7,893 bases of DNA from assembly GCA_017544185.1 (NCBI GenBank), contig JAFYEQ010000100.1:1-7893 (forward strand), written 5' to 3'. The translations under genes and the position numbers were made by a program. Position 1 is the first letter of the stretch. Each line of letters begins with the position of its first letter. Source of the stretch: Oscillospiraceae bacterium (GTDB lineage Bacteria > Bacillota > Clostridia > Oscillospirales > Ruminococcaceae). Below, piece by piece: positions 1-5,320 of this stretch. A model generated the notes under the pieces. It had not been told where the DNA came from, searched no databases, and saw only the letters and a program-made list of their open reading frames with translations.

Positions 1-1
1 C

Positions 2-172
2 TCCGAGATATGCAAGCCTCCCATCACTACCATAAACGTTGATTCGGAACTGATGGCCGAAAAAGCAGTAGAGGCACTGCTGCAGCGTATAGCCGAGCCC
101 GACCGTCCCGCCATGACGATCACCATAAGCGGCGATCTGATCGTGAAGGGGTCGGTACGTGCGGTGATATAG
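2..172 (+). CDS. LacI-family transcriptional regulator, C-terminal fragment
   Basis: An open frame enters from the left edge and ends at TAG 170-172, giving 56 residues. The stretch PPITTINVDSELMAEKAVEA, then LLQRI and a closing ISGDLIVKGSVR, matches the end of LacI/GalR regulators: the strand and helix of the sugar-binding lobe (typically 'ttI..d...lG..A...Ll.ri') followed by the final 'l.vR.S' strand. Family members bind DNA as dimers through an N-terminal helix-turn-helix and respond to a sugar ligand; that part lies outside the window, so neither ligand nor target can be read. Isoleucine codons are mostly ATA, like the genes up to 4.87 kb. The gene converges on the TraX gene and the two are separated by a strong hairpin. 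The family call is fairly firm, the subfamily unknown. Confidence 0.8.
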   Translation, partial: SEICKPPITTINVDSELMAEKAVEALLQRIAEPDRPAMTITISGDLIVKGSVRAVI

Positions 173-178
173 AGATCA

Positions 179-212
179 ATGAGCGGCAGAGACCATGTTC
201 TCTGCCGCTCAT
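179..212. terminator. Hairpin between convergent genes, probable bidirectional terminator
   Basis: A perfect 14-bp inverted repeat (179-192 with 199-212) surrounds a 6-base loop (CCATGT). It lies 6 bases after the LacI stop and 1 base after the TraX stop on the other strand. The stem is GC-rich (core GAGCGGCAGAGA). Neither side has a clean T-tract, so intrinsic termination may be weak or the hairpin may mainly protect 3' ends; position and symmetry favour a shared terminator. Confidence 0.75.
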
Positions 213-213
213 A

Positions 214-1122
214 TCATGATAGGATGACTATTGAAAGAAGAGCCAGCGCGAAAAGGTGTGCAGGATAGTATACATAGAAGAGCATCTTCGGGTACTCTCC
301 CCTTTTTCCGTTGTAAGCCAGTATCATCGGTAGGGCGAACACCATCATCCACTGGTAGTGATACCTGAAGGCGAGCTGCAATATCGGCACTCCTGCCATG
401 CTCTCCATGATATGGAAGCCTACGATCTCGAAGGGCAGTCTGACGATCTCCCTCACAGTGGTACCGGCTCCCATCCCGGCGATAAGCTGATCTACACGAT
501 ACGGTACTCTCAGGATAGTCATGCCTGCGTACACCATACAGTAGGCGATATAGGCTGCCGCAGTCGCCTTCTTGCTGTTCCTGCACAGGTAGAAGAGAAC
601 TATCATCATAGAGAGGTAGAACGCGCCCTCGGCGGAGTAGATATAGCTCCCAAGTACAGTGAACAAGGTACGGCAGAACAAAGAGAAAGGATACGCTATA
701 TCGCTGTTATGGATAGGATAACATATCAGCGTGACTATGAACTGCCACAGGACATATCCTAAAAGATATAAGTTCCTCTTCCGACTGTCGTCCTTGTTCT
801 CCTCGAGGATATATACTATCAGACAGCCGTGTATGATCGAGGCGAAAATATCATTATTTATGGGGGCGGTCATATACTTGCCGAAGAGAAGAGAAAAGAT
901 CAGCTCTAAGAGCCGCATCAGTATGCTGAACTTATAGAGCCCTATCAGATACTTCTTCCTGTCATGGGTATGGTATATCCCCTCGGACGCCGCGAAGAAG
1001 AACAGCGGCGCAGCGACTCGTCCCACATAACGCAGCCATATGGGGGTCGTTGGGAAAAACTTGCCTATATGGTCGATGGTCATCAGTATAAGTGCTATAT
1101 ATTTTATAACAGCTATGGACAT
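214..1122 (-). CDS. TraX-family integral membrane protein
   Basis: This is a 302-residue polytopic membrane protein of the TraX family (PF05857). Near the N-terminus it has the family pattern K-x-I-A-x-x-x-M-x-x-DHIGKFF (residues 7-23), then GRVAAPLFFF (34-43), and at the end the signature pair NGKRG (271-275) and FYVYYPAHL (282-290). About eight to ten hydrophobic segments are visible. TraX of F plasmid is required for N-acetylation of pilin; chromosomal Firmicute members are generally uncharacterised and assumed to be membrane acyltransferase-like, so the substrate is unknown. A start at 1176 is possible but would overlap the hydrolase. I chose the ATG at 1120-1122 because AAGGAG lies 11 bases before it and the protein then begins at the conserved core (MSIAVIKYIA). 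It follows the hydrolase by 22 bases, so the two are probably co-transcribed. No conjugation genes are visible nearby. Confidence 0.85.
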   Translation of the reverse strand: MSIAVIKYIALILMTIDHIGKFFPTTPIWLRYVGRVAAPLFFFAASEGIYHTHDRKKYLIGLYKFSILMRLLELIFSLLFGKYMTAPINNDIFASIIHGCLIVYILEENKDDSRKRNLYLLGYVLWQFIVTLICYPIHNSDIAYPFSLFCRTLFTVLGSYIYSAEGAFYLSMMIVLFYLCRNSKKATAAAYIAYCMVYAGMTILRVPYRVDQLIAGMGAGTTVREIVRLPFEIVGFHIMESMAGVPILQLAFRYHYQWMMVFALPMILAYNGKRGEYPKMLFYVYYPAHLFALALLSIVILS

Positions 1123-1144
1123 TGGTCTCTTGGCTCCTTGTATC

Positions 1145-1909
1145 TCATCCGCGCAGGAACTGCATACTAAGCTCATAGAACTCGTCGAAACAGCTCATCA
1201 TAGCAGGATGATCTCCTGTGGGGAACAGATGTATACTGCAGTTTTTGATCTTCTTGCATATATCGCCGTACACACGCTCGTAATGATCGTCGGAGATACC
1301 GTACATGAACTTGTCTCCCCTGCTCCCTGTCAGGAGCACCTGTGCAGTCACCTTTTCCAGCGGATCATGGAAGAAGCTGCCGATCTCCCGTTGATGCCTG
1401 ACGATCGCATCGGTATCATTATCCACGATCTGTTCCCAGTCATCGCCGTGCATATACGCATAGAACGAACGTGCCCCCTCATTTGACTTGGCGAAGGCTC
1501 TGTCCTTCAGCAGGGCACTGACGAACGCCTCATCGGAGGCAGTACCATAAAAACTGTCTGCTATCACCTTACCAACGATATCCGGCGATACCGATGCGAC
1601 ACCAAGGGCAACTAACGCTCCGCCGCTGCATCCTATGATATCTGTATCGGTATATCCCTTCTCACCCAAAAACGCTATGACCTGCAGTGCTTCATACCAC
1701 CACAGATCTGCAGGGAAGGTATCCAGTCTGTCAGATCTCCCGTGTCCCAGGAAGTCGATCTGTATGGTCCTAAAGTGCTCACTATACCGTTCAGCGGCCC
1801 GATCTAGCATCCTCGAAGATGCTGTGTTCCCATGAAGAAGGAGCAGGGGGCGTCCTTTGCCCCTCTCTTCGTAATATACCTGTCTGCCTTCGTATATGAA
1901 AAAGCTCAT
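1145..1909 (-). CDS. Alpha/beta-hydrolase fold protein
   Basis: A complete 254-residue alpha/beta hydrolase with the expected landmarks in order: oxyanion-hole segment LLLLHGNTAS (22-31), DFLGHGRSD (52-60), nucleophile elbow IGCSGG with Ser95 (a G-x-S-x-G motif), a probable catalytic acid Asp199 in TGSRGDKF, and catalytic His234 in PTGDHPAM. Between about 115 and 180 sits a helical cap region. It has no signal peptide, so it is cytoplasmic. Family members cleave esters, lactones, C-C bonds or other substrates; sequence alone does not decide here. The start is supported by GGAGG (1919-1923) 9 bases before the ATG. It is the first gene of a two-gene operon with TraX and follows a strong promoter overlapping a palindrome, so expression is likely controlled by a repressor. 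No local regulator gene is obvious apart from the LacI fragment. Confidence 0.9.
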   Translation of the reverse strand: MSFFIYEGRQVYYEERGKGRPLLLLHGNTASSRMLDRAAERYSEHFRTIQIDFLGHGRSDRLDTFPADLWWYEALQVIAFLGEKGYTDTDIIGCSGGALVALGVASVSPDIVGKVIADSFYGTASDEAFVSALLKDRAFAKSNEGARSFYAYMHGDDWEQIVDNDTDAIVRHQREIGSFFHDPLEKVTAQVLLTGSRGDKFMYGISDDHYERVYGDICKKIKNCSIHLFPTGDHPAMMSCFDEFYELSMQFLRG

Positions 1910-1918
1910 ACTTCCACG

Positions 1919-1923
1919 CCTCC
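1919..1923 (-). promoter_or_regulatory. Ribosome binding site of the hydrolase gene
   Basis: GGAGG on the minus strand, 9 bases before the ATG at 1907-1909, supports that start. Confidence 0.8.
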
Positions 1924-1946
1924 GAAAGATCTGCAGGGATCTTTGC

Positions 1947-1964
1947 GATATGATATATCATATC
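1947..1964. promoter_or_regulatory. Perfect 18-bp palindrome, candidate operator
   Basis: GATATGATATATCATATC is a perfect palindrome. It contains the whole -10 hexamer of the leftward promoter (1957-1962) and reaches the likely transcription start. A dimeric repressor bound here would block hydrolase/TraX transcription. That it is an operator is inferred from symmetry and position; AT-rich palindromes can occur by chance, and no regulator is identified. Confidence 0.5.
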
Positions 1965-1985
1965 ATAATATGACAATTCTGTCAA
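1957..1985 (-). promoter_or_regulatory. Leftward sigma-A promoter of the hydrolase-TraX operon
   Basis: On the minus strand a perfect -35 TTGACA (1985-1980) is followed by exactly 17 bases and the -10 TATGAT (1962-1957). A TGA triplet directly before the -10 gives an extended -10 (TGN). Expected transcription start is near 1950, leaving a leader of about 40 bases with the GGAGG site. Confidence 0.8.
1971..1984. repeat. TGACA-N4-TGTCA inverted repeat over the leftward -35
   Basis: TGACA (1971-1975) and TGTCA (1980-1984) form an inverted repeat with a 4-base spacer. It covers most of the leftward -35 element. Further copies of TGACA on the + strand lie at 1991-1995, 2032-2036, 2099-2103 and 2108-2112. 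Part of the match is forced by the -35 consensus itself, so an operator role is only a possibility. Confidence 0.35.
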
Positions 1986-2030
1986 CCTCCTGACAGCCTG
2001 ATGTTATACATTCCATGAACGCATATACAT

Positions 2031-2059
2031 TTGACAAACAGCTCATTTTGTGGTATAAT
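2031..2059 (+). promoter_or_regulatory. Perfect-consensus sigma-A promoter of the ABC transporter genes
   Basis: TTGACA (2031-2036), 17-base spacer, TATAAT (2054-2059), with TGG before the -10 making it also an extended -10. Expected start is near 2066, giving a leader of roughly 60 bases. It lies 45 bases from, and back to back with, the leftward -35. A promoter this close to consensus suggests strong intrinsic activity, normally held in check by a regulator or kept constitutive. Confidence 0.88.
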
Positions 2060-2124
2060 GATAATGGCGGTCTATGTGGTGCCGCGGTCTGCATATAATG
2101 ACATAACTGACATAAGGAGACGAT
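2060..2124 (+). other. 5' leader of the ABC operon with short direct repeats
   Basis: The leader holds two copies of GCGGTCT (2067-2073 and 2084-2090), a second TATAATGA (2094-2101, first copy 2054-2061) and TGACATAA twice with a 9-base period (2099-2106 and 2108-2115). The Shine-Dalgarno AAGGAG (2114-2119) overlaps the last repeat and stands 5 bases before the ATG. I see no strong hairpin or known riboswitch. The repeats could be a regulator site that also masks the ribosome binding site. Confidence 0.4.
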
Positions 2125-3945
2125 ATGGAAAAAAAGAACGAAAAGAGCTCTCTCACCAGAGCCTCTTTCATACGATCCATGCTGAAGGGCAGCCTCACGT
2201 TCTTCATGATCTCGATGATCATGTCGGCGGCAGCTGCACTGCTGGATCTGATATCCCCGCGCATAGTATCATGCGTGGTAGACAACGTGCTCGGCAGCGT
2301 CCCTGCTGCCGAGGGCAGCTTCAACGGGATACTGCTGGGACTTGCCGGCGGAGCCGACAATATCCGCGCTAAGCTGTACATACCTGCTCTTGCTGTAGCC
2401 GTCGTGGCTTTTGCGGGAGCTCTCACACGTTACATTCAGGGCCTGTCCAACAGCGTGGGCGCAGAAAAGCTGGTCAAGCGCATACGCAACGTGATATTCT
2501 CTCACACCGACCGACTTCCCATGTCATGGTACGGCAAGAACCAGACAGGCGATATACTCCAGCGCTGCACTTCTGACGTAGAGACCGTGAAACAGTTCGT
2601 ATCCGTGCAGCTCACATCCTTTGTACGTATAATACTCCTCGTGGTACTGAGCATAGCATTCATGTCGAGCGTAAATGTGACGCTCACGATCGCAGCTGCA
2701 GCGTTCCTTCCTGTGATCATAGGCTACTCCGCCTATTTCCACGGGCGCATAGGAAAGACCTTCATGGAGGCTGACAGCGAGGAGGGCGTGGTATCCTCCA
2801 TAGTACAGGAGGACCTTACCGGCATACGTGTAGTCAGAGCCTTCGGCAAGGAAGCCTATGAATGTGAGCGCTTCACGGTGAAGAACGAGAAGTATACCGC
2901 ACTGTGGGTAAGGCTCATGGATCTTATGGCAGCGTTCTGGTCACTGGGAGACCTGATCTCGGGACTGCAGATCATGACTATCACAGTGCTCGGGGCCGTG
3001 TTCTGTGTGCATAAAGGCATGACCGCGGGCAACTTCATCGCCTTCATATCCTACAATGCCATGCTCTCATGGCCTGTGAGAGAGCTGGGGCGTACCATAG
3101 CCGACCTTTCTCGGGCGGGAGTGGCCATAGACAGGATAATATATATACTGAACGCCGATCCGGAGGACCTTCAGGACGGCGCAGAGGCAAAAGTACAGGA
3201 CGCCGAGCCGCTCCTGGTCCTGGAAGATGTGTCCTACTCCTATACCGACGGGACAGACGTGCTCAAGGGCATAGACATGCATGTATCACGCGGTGAGAAG
3301 ATAGGCATAATAGGAGGTACGGGATCCGGCAAGAGCACCCTCACCGACATACTCATGCGCACCTGCGATCCCGAGAGACTGCGCGGCAAGGTCCGCTTCT
3401 GCGGGAAGGACGCAGACAAGTATCCCCTCGCTCCATACCGCCGCAGATTCGCAAGAGTACTGCAGGAGCCCTTCCTCTTCTCGGGCACCATATCCCATAA
3501 CATCGGTATAGCGTCCGACAGCATCACGGAGGAGCAGATCCTGACGGCGGCAGAGGATGCCGCTCTCATGACGGCCGTTGACAAGTTCAAAGACGGACTC
3601 GAGACCTTCGTGGGAGAACGCGGCGTTACACTGTCGGGCGGTCAGAAACAACGCTGCGCCCTTGCCGCCTGTCTTGCCAATGCTGACAACGCAGATGTAC
3701 TGATACTCGACGACGCGTTCTCCGCCCTTGACGCAGAGACCGACTCACGCATACGAAAGACACTGTTCTCAAAGTATCCCGATACTACCATGATCATCAT
3801 CGCTCACAGGATAACTACCATCGCAGGATGCGACAGGATATACGTGCTCGATAAGGGGCAGATCGTAGGAGAAGGGACACACGCAGAACTTATCACACAG
3901 GAAGGTATATACAGGGACATATATGAACTCCAGACAGGAACATAA
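2125..3945 (+). CDS. ABC exporter half-transporter with a degenerate ATPase site
   Basis: A 606-residue protein with an exporter-type membrane domain (about residues 20-335; hydrophobic segments near 25-45, 85-103, 165-205 and 275-315) and a C-terminal ATPase domain (about 365-600). The ATPase shows Walker A GGTGSGKST (397-405), Q-loop Gln447 (VLQEPF), signature LSGGQ (503-507), Walker B VLILD (525-529) with D-loop SALD (533-536), and H-loop His561. The residue after Walker B is Asp530 where active ATPases have Glu. This is the mark of the degenerate subunit in heterodimeric exporters such as BmrC and TM287, whose partner supplies the catalytic Glu. Such pairs export drugs, lipids or peptides; the substrate cannot be read here. 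The next ORF overlaps it by 23 bases and begins as that partner. The start is supported by AAGGAG 5 bases upstream and a consensus promoter. Confidence 0.93.
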   Translation: MEKKNEKSSLTRASFIRSMLKGSLTFFMISMIMSAAAALLDLISPRIVSCVVDNVLGSVPAAEGSFNGILLGLAGGADNIRAKLYIPALAVAVVAFAGALTRYIQGLSNSVGAEKLVKRIRNVIFSHTDRLPMSWYGKNQTGDILQRCTSDVETVKQFVSVQLTSFVRIILLVVLSIAFMSSVNVTLTIAAAAFLPVIIGYSAYFHGRIGKTFMEADSEEGVVSSIVQEDLTGIRVVRAFGKEAYECERFTVKNEKYTALWVRLMDLMAAFWSLGDLISGLQIMTITVLGAVFCVHKGMTAGNFIAFISYNAMLSWPVRELGRTIADLSRAGVAIDRIIYILNADPEDLQDGAEAKVQDAEPLLVLEDVSYSYTDGTDVLKGIDMHVSRGEKIGIIGGTGSGKSTLTDILMRTCDPERLRGKVRFCGKDADKYPLAPYRRRFARVLQEPFLFSGTISHNIGIASDSITEEQILTAAEDAALMTAVDKFKDGLETFVGERGVTLSGGQKQRCALAACLANADNADVLILDDAFSALDAETDSRIRKTLFSKYPDTTMIIIAHRITTIAGCDRIYVLDKGQIVGEGTHAELITQEGIYRDIYELQTGT

Positions 3946-4873
3946 AAAAGGCTTGCTTCCCATGATGCTCACGGTCAGCAAGCCATACAGACGCGACATG
4001 ATCCTGATGATAGTGCTCGGTTCATTCACTACCAGCTGCGACTCGCTGTTCCCGCTGTTCAACCGATACGCCATAGACAACTACGTGGGAAGGCAGACGC
4101 TGGATGGTCTTACGGTATTCATACTGCTCTATCTGGCTCTGCTGATCCTCCAGACCCTTGCTACCTATATCTCCACGAAGAGATGCGGTAAGATCGAGGT
4201 ATCCGTCAACAGAGATCTGCGAAACAATGCGTTCACTCATCTGCAGAGCCTTTCTCTTTCCTACTTCAACCGCAACAGCATCGGATCTGTACACTCCCGC
4301 GTCATGAGCGACACCTCGAAGATCGGCGAGACAGTAGCTTGGAGGCTCATGGATATCGTATGGAGCAGTGCATACCTTGTCAGCGTGCTGGTGAACATGG
4401 CACTGATCTCTCCCCCGCTGTTCGCCGTGATCGCGGTGATGATAGTACTTGCGGGTATAATGACGGCGCTCTTCCAGCGCAAGCTCATAGCCGTCAACCG
4501 CCTGATACGCAAGCAGAACTCTGTACTCACAGGACATATGAACGAGATGATCACAGGCATAAGGGCTATAAAGTCCATGGCTGTGGAGGAGAAGACAGAG
4601 AAAAGATATCTGGATGAGACCGAGAAGATGCGCAGTCTCTCGGTACGCTCGGGACATATCTCTGCCATGTTCGGAGCTGCCATAAGCACAGTCGGATCTC
4701 TCGTGCTGGCCGTAGTACTGTGGCAGGGCGGAAGGCTCACATTGCAGGGAGCAATGCAGATAGGTACTCTCTCTGTGTTCATGTCATACGCTGTGGGCAT
4801 GCTCTGGCCTATACAGAGCCTGGTGACTACTCTGACGCAGCTGGCTACCATAAGGGTCAACTGGGAGAGAATA
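3923..4873 (+). pseudogene. Truncated partner half-transporter (membrane domain only)
   Basis: This is the part of the chimeric ORF that belongs with the ABC operon. It overlaps the upstream ABC gene by 23 bases, the usual arrangement for heterodimeric exporters. All 25 isoleucine codons up to residue 317 are ATA (14) or ATC (11), with no ATT, like the upstream genes. The intact gene would be expected to code for roughly 570-600 residues and to carry the canonical catalytic Glu that the first subunit lacks. If this sequence is the true genome, the exporter has lost its competent ATPase site. Confidence 0.7.
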
Positions 4874-5305
4874 AATATCTTCATGCAGGTAATGGGTATC
4901 CTGATGCCTTTCCTGATCTGGGTACTTTCAAACTGGGCGCTCACAACGCTGTTTGACGGCAAGGGAAATCTGAAGAATGTTTACATTGCCTCCTGTTATG
5001 CAATTGCTCCGTATCCGATCGTTATGATCCCGAATACTTTTCTGAGCAATATCCTGGCGGCCGATGAAAGCACATTTTATGTTTTCTTCTATTACCTCTC
5101 GCTTGCATGGTGCGTGATCCTGATGGTTGTCGGGATGAGCCAGATACATGAGTACAAGATGGGCAAGAACCTTCTGTGCATCCTGTTCTCGATCGTGGGG
5201 ATGGCAGTCATCATTTTCATCCTGCTGCTTTTCTTCTCACTGATAAGCGACGGAATCGCATATTTTTACTCTTTGTACAAAGAGATCATTTTCAGACTAT
5301 ACTAA
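3923..5305 (+). CDS. Chimeric ORF: ABC exporter membrane domain joined to a YIP1-family C-terminus
   Basis: A 460-residue ORF. Residues 1 to about 318 are an ABC exporter membrane domain, the expected partner of the preceding half-transporter, with segments near 26-46, 64-84, 148-184 and 247-296, the coupling-helix region around YFNRNSIGSVHSRVMSD (114-130), and the linker IRVNWERI (310-317) that normally precedes the ATPase domain. That domain of about 250 residues is missing: no Walker A, LSGGQ or Walker B follows in this ORF or anywhere downstream. Instead, from about residue 319 the sequence is the C-terminal part of a YIP1-family membrane protein (PFLIWVLSNWALTTLFDGKG, then APYPIVMIPNTFLSN and four hydrophobic segments). 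The start at 3923 has only a weak GGGA upstream; ATGs at 3962 and 3965 are alternatives. The ORF is uninterrupted, but as read it is probably a broken transporter or an assembly chimera rather than a normal gene. Confidence 0.85.
   Translation: MNSRQEHKKGLLPMMLTVSKPYRRDMILMIVLGSFTTSCDSLFPLFNRYAIDNYVGRQTLDGLTVFILLYLALLILQTLATYISTKRCGKIEVSVNRDLRNNAFTHLQSLSLSYFNRNSIGSVHSRVMSDTSKIGETVAWRLMDIVWSSAYLVSVLVNMALISPPLFAVIAVMIVLAGIMTALFQRKLIAVNRLIRKQNSVLTGHMNEMITGIRAIKSMAVEEKTEKRYLDETEKMRSLSVRSGHISAMFGAAISTVGSLVLAVVLWQGGRLTLQGAMQIGTLSVFMSYAVGMLWPIQSLVTTLTQLATIRVNWERINIFMQVMGILMPFLIWVLSNWALTTLFDGKGNLKNVYIASCYAIAPYPIVMIPNTFLSNILAADESTFYVFFYYLSLAWCVILMVVGMSQIHEYKMGKNLLCILFSIVGMAVIIFILLLFFSLISDGIAYFYSLYKEIIFRLY
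4868..4891. other. Seam between two unrelated gene contexts
   Basis: Protein homology changes from ABC exporter linker (…VNWERI) to YIP1 membrane segment (FMQVMGILMPF…) within about eight codons, in frame and without a stop. No insertion sequence end, long repeat or inverted repeat is visible at the point, so any joining used little or no homology. The residues INIF fit either family, so the exact base cannot be placed. Confidence 0.7.
4877..5305 (+). pseudogene. YIP1-family membrane protein, N-terminally truncated
   Basis: About 142 residues with four to five hydrophobic segments: around ORF residues 325-344, 353-378, 385-405 and 418-442. The NWALTTLFDGKG stretch followed by a tyrosine/alanine/proline-rich segment resembles YIP1-domain proteins of Clostridia (PF04893), which in my recollection are often encoded beside carbohydrate ABC importer genes and DUF5696 proteins; the next gene here is indeed DUF5696. 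Complete members are around 200 residues or more, so the N-terminus appears lost at the seam. Its 19 isoleucine codons are ATC 13, ATT 4 and ATA 2, unlike the sequence to the left. The function of this family in Firmicutes is not established. Confidence 0.7.
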
Positions 5306-5310
5306 CGAAA

Positions 5311-5316
5311 GGGGAG
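5311..5316 (+). promoter_or_regulatory. Ribosome binding site of the DUF5696 gene
   Basis: GGGGAG, preceded by AAA, stands 4 bases before the ATG at 5321 and 5 bases after the stop of the preceding ORF. The 15-base gap and lack of a promoter indicate co-transcription with the YIP1 gene in its native setting. Confidence 0.75.
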
Positions 5317-5320
5317 AACT

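Noticed and set aside
1123..1176. Longer TraX start (18 extra residues)
   Set aside because: The extension (MSLVCSSCADEIQGAKRP) overlaps the hydrolase gene, does not resemble the family, and the internal ATG has a good AAGGAG upstream.
4862..4895. Mobile element or attachment site causing the join
   Set aside because: No terminal inverted repeats, target duplication, transposase or integrase gene, or tRNA is visible near the seam.
4022..4962. Long minus-strand open frames (211 and 233 codons) opposite the ABC membrane domain
   Set aside because: They are antisense to a clear coding region, show no recognisable domains or ribosome binding site, and are rich in Tyr/His/Arg/Ser as expected for the reverse of a membrane protein gene.
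4880..5305. Possible frameshift hiding the ATPase domain of the second half-transporter
   Set aside because: No Walker A, LSGGQ or Walker B pattern appears downstream of the seam in the open frames of either strand, and the in-frame sequence is a recognisable membrane protein, so replacement rather than frameshift is indicated.
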